A stretch of DNA of 64,000 nucleotides, from NCBI GenBank assembly GCA_003586115.2, contig QVOM02000112.1, positions 104,944,941 to 105,008,940 of the forward strand, read 5' to 3'. Under the pieces are notes generated by a model. The model was given only the letters and a program-made list of their open reading frames with translations, did not search any database and was not told the origin of the DNA. The DNA comes from Salvator merianae. Taxonomy: Eukaryota > Chordata > Lepidosauria > Squamata > Teiidae. Within the stretch, counting starts at the first letter, position 1, and each line of letters starts with the position of its first letter. Shown here in pieces: positions 1-12,286 of the stretch. Made by a program: the position numbers and the translations under genes.

Positions 1-1500
1 ATGCCTCCTTGAGAGATGGGGTGGTCCCACTGGCTCTTAAAGAGACGGTGGTACGGCCCCTCCTCAAGGAGTCCTCCCTGAATCCAGATGATTTAAACAA
101 CTATCGCCCAGTGGCCAACATACCATTTTTGAGCAAGGTATTAGAGAGTGCTGTAGCTGTTCAACTACAAGCATGCTTGGAAGAAGCTGATTATCTAGAC
201 CCATTTCAGTCTGGTTTCAGGTCTGGTTACGGCATAGAAACCACCTTGGTCGTCCTACTTGATGACCTTCTCCGGGAGAAAGACAAGGGGAATGCATCCC
301 TATTGGATCTCCTGGATCTCTCCTATCTCTGAGGCCGATTCCAGAAGTTGTGGGAGATTCCTGCTCGTCATCCTGGGAACTCAGGTGTGGGGTTCTTCAG
401 GGGTCGATCTTATCTCCCATGCTTTTCAATATCTATATGAAGCCACTGGGGGAGATCATCAGGAGATTTGGAGTCAGATGTCATCAATATGCAGATGACA
501 CCCAGCTCTACATATCTGTGCCATCTGAATCAGGACGGGTGGTTGAAGTGTTGACAGGTGCCTGGAAGCAGTAATGGGCTGGATGAGGGCCAATAAATTG
601 AAGCTGAATCCAGACAAGACGGAGGTGCTGTGTGTCAGAGGCTCTCGGGTCCATGAAGTTGGGAGGCATCTGAACCCTTGATGGGGTTGCTTTGCCCTGG
701 AAAGGACAGGTGCAGAATCTGTGTGTACTCTTGGATTCTACGCTTACATTTGAAACTCAGGTGGAGGCGGTGGCCAAGAATGCATACCTCCGGCTATGGC
801 TGGTTCGCCAACTACGACCCCTTCTGGACAGAGATAATCTAGCCACAGTAATCCATGCTTTGGTAACTTCCAGACTGGATTACTGTAACGAACTTTATAT
901 GGGGCTGCCCTTGAAGACGGTTTGGAATCTGCAGCTGGTGCAGAATGCAGCAGCACGACTGCTGACTGGAACAGCTGGCTGGATGCATATCATGCCGGTT
1001 TTAAAAGAGCTGCATTGGCTGCCAATTTGGTACCAAGCTCAATTCAAGGTGTTAACCTTAACCTATAAGGCCCTAAATGGCTTAGGCCTGAAATACCTAA
1101 AGGAGTGTCTTCTCCCATATCAGCCTGCCCGTGCCGTAAGCTCTGCAGATGAGGCCCTTCTGGTTGTGCCACCACCTTCAACAGCTAAAGGGATGGGCAC
1201 CCGGGCTAGGAACTTTTCAGTGATGGCCCTTAGACTGTGGAACACTCTTCCCCCTGAGGTGCGTCAAGCTTCCTCACTTTATATCTTTAGGAGAGCAATA
1301 AAGACGCACCTATTTGCCCTTGCCTTTGGCTAAAGGTACAGCTTTCCCTCCCTACTTTCAGACTCCTGTTTTATTGCGTGCCTTTTATGAGGGTTTTTTT
1401 TTGTTTGCTTTAATTATTGTAACCCGCCCTGAGACCTTTGGGTATAGGGCGGGCTAAAAATACAAATGAATGAATGAATGAATGAATAAATAAATAAAAT
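1..1500 (+). mobile_element. L2-type LINE, broken ORF2 and 3' end
   Basis: This is a degraded non-LTR retrotransposon cut by the left window edge. Residues encoded from base 9 include NNYRPVANIPFLSKVLE and DYLDPFQSGFRSGYG of the reverse transcriptase. A deletion or frameshift near 300-350 is followed by [19 protein letters not shown] and the catalytic box YADDTQLY (about 485-520). The C-terminal part (692-1333) carries SRLDYCNELYMGLP and LHWLPIWYQAQFKVL. The 3' untranslated part contains the GTAACCCGCCCTGAG block and ends in an AATG/AATA tail at 1465-1500. Frameshifts split the protein into at least three pieces, so it cannot be active. The family call rests on known L2 (CR1 group) motifs. 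Confidence 0.88.
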
Positions 1501-2110
1501 AAAGCTGACATTGTGTTCCAGCAGGAGCATAGAACCTTACTACACGGGCCATTAATTCTGATTAAGGGCCCATGCAGAAAGGGCCAAAAAGTATTAATAA
1601 GGCACTTGATTGCAAATATCTGAAGAAATAAATCAAGGAAGAAATGGGCTTAATGATTCAAGTTTGGCTTGGCTCTTGTAATATAACTGTTATTAGAAAA
1701 AGAAATATCTTAGGAATACAGTGCAAGGGATTGACTTTATATTTTTCTTTAATTGGAACATGTAACAAGCACTGCTTGCAGTATGAAACTGGAAAGAGGT
1801 TACAGGAAAACAGTTACGGTCGCTTTCTTCCTTTGCTGGAGCCACGTTTCAGCAGAAGAGGCCAGGAGCTACACAACGCATTTGTTTTTGTAGTATTAAT
1901 AGTAACTCATCTTGTAAATCTGTCAGAAAAGCCTGCTCATATTATTGGGGATTGCTTTGATATAGTAACTGTATACATGCAGCAAATACATTAATCCATG
2001 TAGGTTTTTGTCTTTGGCAAGGATTATTTATTTGTTTGTTTAGATTTCTATCCTGACCTATACGCTAATGTCTCAGGGTAGGTTACAATAGAACCAGTGT
2101 GATAAAACCT

Positions 2111-2152
<42 letters not shown>

Positions 2153-2932
2153 TTTAAGCCTGACATTTTAAATTAATCTTAACTGGTGGCTCAATGAAAT
2201 AATGCCAAGTTGAGGACAACAGTACAGAAAATGCATTCTGTACAGTACCACCTGTCTAGCATGTGCCAAATTTTGGTCTAGCTACTATAATGGGAACTGC
2301 TGTTTACATGTATTTTAGCAGCTTTCCCACAAGCAAGCAGGATCTTTAGATTAGGTTAGACATAACGGACTGAAGCTGTTCCCAAGGAGTGGGAAATAAT
2401 TTGACTGATCTTGACAAAAAGTTTTCTTTATTAAATTTTAAAAAGGCATACGGGAAATAACTTTGTTAAACAGCAAGCAGCCACAGTATTGAAAATGTCA
2501 AAGTTGGGCAAATTAGTCAAACAGTAAAGCAAACCAAAGAGCAAGATTCTCAAATTAACTAAGCAGTATCTTGTAGCAAGGGGAAAGTTCTCACTGTACC
2601 ATGGCAAAAAGACATAGAGGAAAAATTTCTGTGATCTCTCGGGCTTAAGGGAAGGCAGAGACCAAAGTGAAGAATAAAAGTACAAGAAAGGGGGACAGAA
2701 AGCAAAGTGAAGAGGAAAACGAAGTGAAGAGACAAAGCACTAAACAAAATGAGGTGAAAGAATGGGGCAGTAAGAATTATACTTTTCCTAGGGTCTTCTT
2801 TTGATCAGGGACAATTTTCGCAGAGAGAGTCAAAAAGTTACAAAAGCACATACACGTTCACACAAGCTACTGGGTAATCCAGGCCCACTGATCTGGATCA
2901 CTGACAGGTAAGTGCAGAAAGGGCTGTAGACT
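1501..2932. other. Non-coding stretch with small repeat remnants
   Basis: No gene is recognised. About 2032-2100 resembles a reversed L2 3' tail (a TTTATTTGTTTAGATTTCTATCC-like block shortened by decay). A TA microsatellite lies at 2111-2148. About 2880-2925 ends in a GTAAGTGCAGAAAGGGC block, which is a loose end of the GGGCCTTTCTGCACTTAC MITE group seen elsewhere in the window. The remainder appears unique. Confidence 0.5.
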
Positions 2933-3290
2933 ACAGATGTGCAAAATTGGACTTGCATTTGCAAATTCAGTCGAATATTTTGCATTTATGGATATTCCTA
3001 TCAAAATGAAAATGCATTTTTTTTTGTATTTTCAAAACTTCAATCAAATCAAACCTGTCTCCCCCTTCTGAAAAATGAAAGAATTCCGTCAAATATTTGT
3101 GTTTTTGCTGTGTTTTTCCCATGAAAAGGACTTTTTCAGTGGGAAAAATGGTATTTTTATTGCAAAAAGCATGAAAGCGAATGCGAACAAATGGTTTCTT
3201 GATGTTATGTTTCACTTATGAAGCAAATAGAATGAGGTTTTGCTTCAACAGCAAAACAAACACGCAAATTTTGTTTGTGCACATCCCTAT
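2933..3290. mobile_element. AT-rich hAT-like MITE (GGGATGTGCA ends)
   Basis: The left end reads ACAGATGTGCAAA and the right end TTGTGCACATCCCTAT, which are inverted copies of each other. Flanks TGTAGACT (left) and CATAGACT (right) agree at six of eight bases, compatible with an aged 8-bp target duplication. The interior is AT-rich with recurring GAAAATGCA-like words, and no transposase is visible. It has the same architecture as the copies at 23541-23894 and 58669-59001. Confidence 0.72.
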
Positions 3291-5072
3291 CATAGACTAA
3301 CCTACTTCATCAGATTCATGGAATGAAGTGCCCAGGGACAGACTTATATAGGAAGGCTATGTGTGTGTATAGTAATAGAAATGCAAAACTGTGGGTGTGA
3401 TGATGAGATGACAAGTTAAGTATAATGTTGGTTGTTAAGGCTTTGTGTGTGAATAGAGGTACAAACTTGTCAGATTGTTGGAGTGTAGAGTGATGCTGGC
3501 TGGGAACCAGAAAGGAAACATGATAGATAGTCCAAGGGAATCCTCTAGAGGCTGGAGTGTTAACTAAAGTTATAATATGTGCAGTGTGCTAGGAAAGCAC
3601 TGTTTTTGTTTAATTCTCTGTTGTTGCACTAGAATTTGTGGGAATGGGGTGGACAAAAGATTGGGCAACTATCAGGCTTTCCAAAACTCATAAACAAATT
3701 GCAGTTAAATAACCAATTATTCAGCTTGGCTACTCACATTATCATGCCTGTCTGGCAGCTCCTTTTGCCCAGGGTGTAGAATGCTAACAGTTCAAATGTT
3801 ATCTTCCTGGTGCAGGTTGATAGGAATAATTTGTCTTGTGGCTTGAGCAATGTAACAAACAGGTTTTGGTGGGAAAACAGGTGCAATTGAAGAACTGAGT
3901 CAGTGATCACTGGGACTGGGGAGGTAAATCAAGGTACTGGTGTGGGCTGAAATCCGCATGTTGTCTGGTAGCAAAGATGGGCTGTGATTTCTCTGCACAT
4001 CCCATGCTGAAAATGGTCTCTGGCACTGTCCAGTCCTGATCCCTGTACTCTTGCTGCATGTGTACAGTTTGCAAATTGTAAAGAAAGTTTAACTATTACA
4101 GATTGCTATCCTTTGTTTCTTAGCTGATGAAAGTTATTAAGACAGTAGTAACTGGTGTGCTGGTGACTCTGTGAATACATCCATGCATGTTTCTTGGCAA
4201 GGATACAGACGTAGTAACTTCTGGAGATGGAACCTGAAGCCATAGGTATGAAAACCAGTTGCTATACTGCTGGACTACAGCTACTCTTTGTTAAGTCAGC
4301 ATGGTGTATTAATACTGTTGCTTTAAGCCCATCTGCTGCAGCAAGATTCTCAGTTTTGAGGACCACATTGGGATGCTGAGGGGTTATATTTTTTTCAGTG
4401 ACTATTCTATTGGTTGGTGAGGCATTCAAAATGTAAAACTCTGTTCAGTAATTTGGTATTTTTTCCAGTGGTGGTGGTCCTCCTCTCTTCATTTTGTCCT
4501 TAGAACAACCCTGGGAGATAAGTTGCATTGGGAAACAGTGGTTAGTCAAGGTCATCCAGTAAGTTTCCATAATTAGAGTTATGTCACTACACCTTCCTGA
4601 TTTTAGGCAGTAGCAAAACTGTGCTTAAGGTGTACCTTATGAGGACCTGAGGGGCACAACATCCACATCCTAGTGGTGCCCCTGGGCACTTGTGTGGTCC
4701 CAAGGGTGCTTGAGGGCTGGCAAGTGCCCTCAAATACTTTTTTCCAACTGAGAGGGAAAAGGAGTCTGAGGTCACTGGTTGCCTCCAGGCACTCACACCT
4801 CTACTGTGTAGATCGCAAACAACTTACCCTTATCCACTCTCTACCTGGGTGTATTTTTTGATGCACCAAAGATCACCAACTTCCAAATGCTGAAAAAATA
4901 CACTTGTACTGTATTCTCATGACAGTATTCTCTACCAACATCCTGACAGGACTGCTAGTTTCACTTCCAAATGTGAACGTTGGACTTTGATCCTCATATA
5001 TTTCTTACTATACTATTAGGAACTATATATTTGTGATTATTTTCCATTTCTGATACGAAGGTGGAACATATT
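3291..5072. other. Non-coding stretch, little recognised
   Basis: No coding signal is recognised. About 4495-4570 (GAACAACCCTGGGAGATAAG, then GGTCATCCAGTAAG) resembles the 3' body of a reversed SINE/LINE tail, like the one around 44300-44590. The rest is read as unique intronic or intergenic DNA. Confidence 0.4.
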
Positions 5073-5600
5073 GGCCATTTCTGCAAAGTGCGAGTTATCC
5101 CGCATCACACTGTCTTGGGCTAGGTGGCTCAACCCATGGTGGCCTGGGCTACTGATAGCCCACTCCAAGGGCTATCTGCATTTTGGACGGCTTGGCCTGG
5201 TCCAGCCCCAGCTGCTGGGGTTGAAGGCCAGGGCCAGCATTCAAAGATTGGAAACTAAAGTTTCAGGTCTTTTCAGGACCTGTCCAGGGCCTTTTGGGCA
5301 GTATGCCTAGGAGTGGCACATTTCTGCCACCACTTCCCAGTGCCTGGCCAAAAATGGATGGCCTCCTGGGGTCATGCTATGTGCATGCCCTTCATAGGTT
5401 GTAATAGCAACAGTAATCCACTTGTGGACTACTTTTAGCATGTCCATTGGTGGTGTGGGATACAGTGCCATTCTGGCTTTATATCCCCCTCCATAGCTCC
5501 ACCCAGTGCAGACAGAGCATTCTAAGGGGAGACGAGACTTCTCAGGCTCTTAGAACACTCTGTGGGCTGGTATACTGGTACTGGCCAGTGCAGAAATGGT
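5073..5600. mobile_element. MITE with GGCCATTTCTGCA ends
   Basis: The left end GGCCATTTCTGCAAAG is mirrored by CCAGTGCAGAAATGG on the right. Flanking triplets ATT (left) and TTT (right) differ at one base, so a 3-bp duplication is possible but not proven. No transposase is present. It belongs with the copies at 6417-6872, 26679-27202 and 31016-31381. Confidence 0.6.
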
Positions 5601-6416
5601 TTGATGGAGACAAATTGTTGAGAAAAAAAACCTAGAAAAAAAAAAAGCAAACGCCTAATATTTGTAACTGAAATATAGATCAGAATAAGGTGTTACAGCT
5701 ACTTCAAGGGCAGAATTAACACTGGTATCAGCACATGGAAATTCTAGGTTTCGGTGCCAATATTTCTAGGTCAGAATGTGGTAATAATATTTACAGACAT
5801 GAAAATGAGAAAATTGTGATATTGAGGAGAAACTGCTGCCTGATTGCCTGCTGCAATCTGCGGGAGGATAACATGTGCCACTCCATAAGTAAGCCGCTGG
5901 AAAACTTTATTATTTCATCAGTTGCGAAGATGCACCTGGAATTATTTTAGTTCCCAGAGCCAAGCAAAGCACTGGGGCAGCAACATGGCAAAGGCATGGT
6001 AGTAGTGTAACTCGTGGTCCTCGCTTTTGCTTCTCTGAACAGGTCCACGTCTGAGGATCACTATGGCCTTGTTCAGGTGCTAGACAGCAAGGTACTCAGC
6101 CTCACTGCTTTTCTGTCTCTGAGGCCCAGTTGCCCCAGCCCATGGACTGCTAAGATCTTTATACTGTTTCCAGTCAGCCTTGGAAGTTGAACACTGTTAA
6201 TGCTACTTAAATATGAAAAGGAGTCTGAGCTGCAACTTTATGCACCAGGTGCTCCCAGTGTTGTGCATCGGGACTTATCTGATACCTGCAGATAAGTCAA
6301 AGGACGATGTTCTAGTATGTCCTCAAACTTCCAATTGGGACACAGACGCAAAACATTTGGTGATGCTTGCTATGTGTAGTTATCTAGATGAAAGCTAGTG
6401 AGTTCAAATGAACTTA

Positions 6417-6872
6417 AGCCATTTCTGCACTTACCTTGCGTATCCTGGCCCAGGATATGCAGCCTGTTCCACATTGGGAAGAATTACCACTGGTATGGGA
6501 TAGGGCTGTTTGCATTTTGGGTAGAATGTTTTGTCCTACCACTGGCTGCTGATGCCAAAGGCTGGACCCAGTCTTCGGAATCGGTGCACAGCCTCTGAAG
6601 CCTTCAGAGTTCCTGGGAGGGCCCTTTTCAGCAGCGAACCACTTCCAGTGCCACTTCTGGTGATGCTTCCTGGAGCACCACCAAAAAGGGTCCTCCTATA
6701 GACCCACTAGTATGCCAGTAGACCTCATTGTCGGGGTCTACCTGTGTAGTGGAATAGGGTGCCATTTTGGCTTCCTTTCCCGCCCTCTTGCTTTGCCCAG
6801 TGCAAATGAAATGTTCTAGGAGGAGGCGGAACTTCCTCTATCCCATGCCAGTGTGCGAGTGCAGAAACGGCC
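6417..6872. mobile_element. MITE, RGCC-TTTCTGCACTT ends, TTA duplication
   Basis: The left terminus AGCCATTTCTGCACTTACC and the right terminus GAGTGCAGAAACGGCC are inverted copies. Both ends are flanked by TTA (6414-6416 and 6873-6875), the classical PIF/Harbinger target triplet. The 456-bp interior has no recognisable protein. Superfamily placement is inferred from duplication size and end sequence. Confidence 0.72.
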
Positions 6873-7439
6873 TTAGGTTGGGCAAACCTTCAGTCCTAAT
6901 TTTTGTGGTTTGATATGGTACACAATATGTGTGGCACACACTTTTGCTGTTTTCACTCTTCGTCTTTTTCAGTACTATCAAATCTGTAATACCAGCTGCT
7001 TAAATGGTTTCTCTGATCTTTTCTTGACCACAGTGATAGTCACATTTGCTATAGTGTTCATTTGGATGAAATACTGACATAGGTTAGGTGTTGATTTAAT
7101 GTTTTATGAATGAGAACAGCTTTCCAGGATGCAGGATGAACATTATCTTTCTTAGCACCTGCTGATTCTTTTGAAACAGACAAAGGGTTCTGCTTGGAGT
7201 TCTTCTGCCTTCAAAATGTGTTCTCCTTCCCCTGTTAAAATCTCTTTTCTCTTGCACAGGGCCATATCATACTGGCAGGAGTCCTCAACCTGGCAATAAA
7301 TTAAGGCACTTGTGAGCACTGGCAAGGGTAGAAAGACTCTTAGGCTGCACCTGGGTGGCAAGAAAAGGGTGCTCTGTGAGAGTCCCTGGGGCCTGGCAAC
7401 TGCAAGTGGTCACCCCCATCACACCTGCAACCAGCCCTA

Positions 7440-7625
7440 GAGGTGGGGAATCCATCCTTGGAGGTACTTTACATGTAAAGTGTGTAAAACGTCTCCAGGG
7501 GTGGATTTTGCCTTCTCACTGCTGCTACATAGAAAGATGGCTGCAATGAGGTCAGCTTTCCAGGGGCGATTTCCACCCAGTGTAATTTATCGCTGAATAG
7601 AAAATGGATGACTTCTGGGGCCATT
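7440..7625. repeat. Unclassified repeat C, copy 1
   Basis: This segment shares a succession of blocks with 35815-36005 in the same orientation: GTGGATTTTGCC, then a CACTGC block, then CCCAGTGTAATTTA (CCCAGTGCAATTTA in the other copy). It may belong to a longer element whose ends I cannot fix. No coding content is visible. Confidence 0.5.
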
Positions 7626-7773
7626 GATCTGCAGCTGATCTTGATATGCATGGATTGTACACATATATAACTCCTATATACTTTTTTCTTTATTGTAACT
7701 TATGTATGCTTATTTTTGATTGTTTTTGCTTGGCTATTCTGTTTAAGTAGGTTCAAGGCAGCAGGGTTCTCTT

Positions 7774-8212
7774 GGAGCATTTTTGCAGTTTCCACCTTAG
7801 AACAGGATAATTATCTAAGGTGGAATTGAACACGCAGCACAGACTCCCTCTGCACTGCATGGCTGTATCCATGATGATCAGCTGGATACCAGCATTTGCG
7901 GTATGAATGCTGGTATCCTGTGTTCGATCTTCACCATGATAGTGGCCAGGAAGCATCCAGCTGCTGCCATGACAACCAGCAGTGCTGCATAGCATGCAGG
8001 TGCACAAGTGCAGAGGCACATAGGTGCAATTGTGCAGGCACAGCCACCGTGTGTGGTTTGGCCATGCATTTGCAGTATGAATGCACATGACTGGGAGCTG
8101 GATATAGGCTCCCGGTCAAGCTGTGGAGCACAACAAATTGATATGCTGCTCCTGGTCATGAGGGTCTCTGCAAAGTGTGGAAGCAGTTTGCTAGCGAGCA
8201 TGCCTGATGCTA
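7774..8212 (-). mobile_element. Family A MITE, copy A1
   Basis: The left edge has GAGCATTTTTGCAGTTTCC followed by an imperfect palindrome at 7791-7824 (CCACCTTAG...CTAAGGTGG). An inner palindrome near 7888-7920 (ACCAGCATTTGC...GAATGCTGGTATCC) recurs in every family A copy. The right terminus is missing and BovB sequence begins at once, so the copy is truncated or its end has decayed. Orientation is opposite to copies A2 and A3. Confidence 0.65.
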
Positions 8213-8520
8213 GGGTTGATTTCCTTTAGTATTGACTGATTGGATGTCTTTGCAGTCCAAGGTACTCTCAAAGGTTTTCTGCAGCACCACAGTTTGAAAG
8301 TATTGATTCTTTGGGGCTCAGCCTTCCTTATAGTCCAGCTATTACAGCCATACATTACTACTAGGAAAACTATAGCTTTGACTATATAGAACTTTCTCAG
8401 CAAGGTGATGACTCTGCTTTTTAAAATGCTGTCCAGTTTGCCATAGCTTCCTCCCAAGGAGCAAACATCTTTTAATATCATGGGCATAGTCACCATCTGC
8501 AGTGATCTTTGACCTGGTCG
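8213..8520 (-). mobile_element. RTE-BovB LINE fragment
   Basis: The minus strand encodes a continuous piece of BovB ORF2 C-terminus: TLLRKFYIVKAIVFLVVMYG, CNSWTIRKAEPQRINTF and VPWTAKTSNQSILKEINP. These are diagnostic of the RTE-BovB clade. The fragment lacks the reverse-transcriptase and endonuclease domains and is inactive. BovB is abundant in squamates and ruminants and is a textbook horizontally transferred LINE, so it supports the reptile reading. Confidence 0.88.
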
Positions 8521-8629
8521 CTGCTGTGGCAGTATGGAGGCCCGAAGACCCTGCAAACAACCATGGTGTGTTTTGCACGAGGTGTGAACACCCAGGCTTA
8601 AAGCTGGCGGCTGCCACTGCAGCACAGTG
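8521..8629. mobile_element. Half of a CAGTGGCGGC foldback hAT-like MITE
   Basis: The right half ends GAACACCCAGGCTTAAAGC, then GGCGGCTGCCACTG, matching the right end of the elements at 51880-52049 and 57076-57282. The left arm is not recognisable as a terminus, so the copy is partial. It abuts the BovB fragment and was probably inserted in it. Confidence 0.6.
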
Positions 8630-8636
8630 TCTTCTG

Positions 8637-8670
8637 CTTTTTGTTTTTGTTTTTGTTTTTGTTTTTGTTT
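8637..8670. repeat. (GTTTTT)n short tandem repeat
   Basis: About five copies of a 6-base T-rich unit lie directly beside the partial foldback element. Confidence 0.9.
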
Positions 8671-9189
8671 TCTTTCTGATTTGGAAGAGGAGAATTTTGT
8701 ATCATTTAATTGTTCGCATGGTTTAAAAACCACACCTCACTATTTTCACGCAGTTTTACTGAATTGTCCCTTTATACAAACTGTAGTTTGTCAGAATGTT
8801 TCATTTGCTTTTAAACCAAAGCAAAACTCTTGTGGGTTCCAGGGATAGATTTCCTTAAAAAATCTAAGAGGATTGTAAACTCATAAGATTTGGCTCAGGA
8901 CCAAATTAATCTACTCAGCAAGTCTCAACTTGTTTTCCTTTTTCTCACAGTTTCCTCTGTTACTTTCCCAATAGATTTTTCCCTTCCCTGGAAACAAGTG
9001 TACTGGGATGGCAGGACTGTTTAAGAGAACTGCAGGAAGAGGGAAACTGGAATGAGTATAGACTTTTGAATATACTGTCAGATGTTCACACCTGTGATTT
9101 GTTTACTACATGACCAGGATAGAATTAACATTCAGTACACATTAGGTTGCAATGTTTTACCAGAAAAGAAAAAGGAGATAATAAGACCT

Positions 9190-9497
9190 CAGAATTTGAG
9201 AACCAGTTTGGATGACAGCAGCCAGCCTGGATAACTTTAAGAAAGAATGGACAGATTCATGGAGGTCAGGTTTATCAAAGGCCATTAGATTGGATGCCTA
9301 GGTACCACCTCCAGGTTGGAAAGGCAGGCAGGATGCCTCTAAAGGCCATTTGCAAGAAGTCAAGAGCAGATGAAGGTTTTGCCTTTGTCTTCTGATTGAG
9401 AATGTCCAGAAGCAATTGGTGGGCCACTGTGCGAGGCAAGATGTTGGACTAGATGGGCCTGATCCAGCAAGGCTCCTCTTATGTTCTTATGGATGGA
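9190..9497 (+). mobile_element. CR1-like LINE 3' end
   Basis: This is the characteristic 3' untranslated end of a CR1-group LINE. It includes GATTCATGGAGGTCAGG, then GGACTAGATGGGCCTGATCC, and terminates in the short repeat CTTATGTTCTTATG. The same end appears at 33620-33868, 42170-42785 and 52655-52785, all on this strand. There is no intact coding region. Confidence 0.82.
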
Positions 9498-10019
9498 ATG
9501 CTAGCTGGGGACAAGAACTTGGGCACCAGCTGTGGCTGTTGAGTATGCATTGTGTGACATGTGTCAGCCCAAAATTGACTCTGCTGAACAGAGTATCCTT
9601 GGAGTGTTTTCCCCCCCAGTTTAGGGGCAACTTGCTGTGCCCCTGGATGACCAAAAGTCACCCTGTTCCATTATTGTGGATATAACCTCTGTTTCAATAA
9701 GGCTGTTCTTTTTTGCTGCTATGCTGTTTACAAATCAGTCTGTGTAGTTTTCAGATGGGTGGGCTGTAAGGAGGTTCTCCCCCTTTTCCCTCCTCCCTCG
9801 GCTACTGCTAAAAGAGCTGTTTCGTCTGGAGGTTGTGGAGAAAGAATTAAAAACCCTCTGGGACTGCAAGATGTACAGCATAAATGTAAATAATATACTA
9901 CTAATAATAATGATAGACATAGAAGCCACTTTGAAATAAATATTATGCTACTCTGGAAACGATGCCATGTGAGGGAGAGCCAATGAACTTCAGTTGTTTC
10001 TGAGAAGGCAATCATTTAA

Positions 10020-10125
10020 ATGCTGTTTTTACTCTGTTTTTACTCTTGTTTTTAATGCTTGTAAACTGTTTTGACATTTTTTAAATATAGAAATCAGTAT
10101 TACTGAAATAAATAAATAGATAAAT
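10020..10125 (+). mobile_element. L2-type LINE 3' tail fragment
   Basis: A short block with GCTTGTAAACTGTTTTGACA and an AATA-rich tail (AAATAAATAAATAGATAAAT) resembles the L2 3' tail at 1410-1500. Only the tail is present. Confidence 0.5.
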
Positions 10126-10177
10126 AATGTGGGATATGTTATGTTGTTCTAGGATTTGCATCCTGATCACTGTCTTA

Positions 10178-10637
10178 GAGCCTTTTCACGCTTGACCCAG
10201 AGACATTTCCAGGTGGAATGTGGGAATGCATTACACACACTGCGATCTGCCTGGAACAGTCCCCAAGGCCTCTGGCCCGTTCCCCACACTTACCTGCTGA
10301 GTACAGCTTAAAAGCTGTCCACAGGCTGTCCTGCATCATGGGGAAAGACCCAGGATCACTGTGAACAGGATGCTTCCAGGCCTTCATCCTCACCCATGTT
10401 GCTCTGCCATTGCTCAGCATACGTGCTGTCCCTTCACTCAGGCGTGTGAGGGGTGGGTGGGGTGTCCGAATTCAGGATGCAAACACTGGGATGAAGCCAT
10501 TCGCACGCCAGCCATTACTGGGTCAGGAACGGGGATGTTTCTGCATCCAGTATGCAAATGGCCCCACCGGTCTTGACATTAACCAATCTGGAATGGTCTG
10601 CCCAGACCATTCTGTTCGGGTAATTGTGACCTGGGCC
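10178..10637. mobile_element. Candidate MITE with TTA duplication
   Basis: The left end GAGCCTTTTCACGCTTGACC and the inverted right end GGCCCAGGTCACAATTACC are partly matched. Both flanks are TTA (10175-10177, 10638-10640). It contains CACACTTACCTGC-like internal repeats of the ends. Boundaries are moderately secure and no protein is encoded. Confidence 0.55.
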
Positions 10638-10640
10638 TTA

Positions 10641-12286
10641 AATTTGTTTTTTGTCTGAAGAAGTCAAACTACATTTTGTAGTAAAATGGCCTTTTGTAAA
10701 TGTAATCTCTCTTTTGTAGAAGGTGAATGTATTCTCTTTATTCTTCTCCCTGAGTTCTTCCCTCTTGGCTCTCTTTTTCTATACTTTGCAAAGAGCAGCC
10801 ACTGTATAGGGTGGGTGTAGGGAGTGTCACATGTGGGTGATATAAGCATGGAGCAGAATGATGAGGTGGGGACACTCTTTCCTGCTTCCGTGTTCCCTGT
10901 CTTCTCAAATCAATCTTTTCCATGCTCTTTGGCCTCCCTCAACAGCATTCACATCCTCCTGCAGAGGTGAAAGTGCTTTCCAGATGTCACTTAGGCAGCT
11001 AAAAAGTATTTGCATACTGCTGTGAAGGTTCATTTTTGGAGATTTCACATCAGTGAAATAGGCTAGTGCTGCATTTCAACAGAAAGACCGTTTCTGTACC
11101 ATACGATGTCGTACGTGATGCACACAGCTCATGGGTGGCCAGAACAATGGAAAAAAAGTTTAGAATGCGTCCAGGACACGGTTAGTAAGAGTTTAGAATG
11201 GTCTGATAAAAAGGATTGTGTATGTGCAGAGACCAGAAAAAGAGAATGAATTGCTTTAATTGTATACGTGCAATAATTGAAACAAAAATGAATTGCGCTA
11301 TTCTAAGAGATGACAAGGAAAAATGGTGAATGCTTGAGAGCAGGAAGATATGAATTCGGCAACTAGTAGGGGTTGTTGGAAAGCCTCATTAGCATAATAA
11401 AATTTACACCCCTTTGAGGATTTATTTAATTATACCTGCCCTTTACTGAAGCATTATGGGATGTTTGAAATGATAGATGCATGTGGGTGTGGGGTATGTG
11501 TGTTAAGTAATCATCAGAAGAACCAATGAAGAATAGACAGTGATTGTGTATTCCTTATATGTTTCGTGCACCCTTGTGTGAGAAGTCTATAAAATGCCAG
11601 AGGCTGTGTTTTTAGAATGTTGTTTGATTTGAGACAGAAAGTCTCCTTGTACCTTTCCTTTGCTAGCAGGCAATAAATATTGGAACTTCCATCCCAGTGT
11701 GCTGTTCATTGGCTGTGATGCGCTCCAGGCACAGACCAAGATTTGGGCTGGGTACAGCACTCACTCCAGGCCAATCAGGCCTGGAATGGGGTGAAGTGCC
11801 ACAGAGCATGTCAGCAACTGTCTGCAGGAAGGCTACTTCATCCTACCCTACCTTCAAAGTAGGGGGAAAAATTCCTCTGGTCTGAATTTATGGATGGGGT
11901 AGGGGGGCCCCAAGGCAGTTTTACAGAACCCAAGAAAATGACCCTGGGCTCCGTGCACCATATGGTGTGCGCCAGCTGCCATTGTCTGTGCACTTGACAG
12001 CAACTGCAGCCAATCATGACTTTGTCTCTCTAGAGTGCTCCTGAGTGCAGTTTCACGCTTACCTCCCAGGAAAGGTTCTGGGATGTGGACCCCGCCATCC
12101 AATAAGGCAGCTGGTGTGATCCAAGTGGACCCTATGGAAACTGCACAAGCTGATGCGACACCATGAGACCTGTGCATGCCTGTGTGTATAGAAATTGACG
12201 GCAGCGCTTAATCCAGTGAAAGGGTTTGGGTGTTTACTCTTTTCCCCAAATTCTGATGCCTGATTTCTTCTTCATCAATTTTCTTT
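10641..12286. other. Non-coding stretch, nothing recognised
   Basis: No exon, LINE domain or matching terminal inverted repeat was recognised here. The open frames on both strands lack family motifs. Confidence 0.4.

Noticed and set aside
8191..8733. 180-residue minus-strand open frame as a gene
   Set aside because: Its C-terminal half is a BovB fragment, its centre is part of a foldback MITE and its start is the translated (GTTTTT) repeat.
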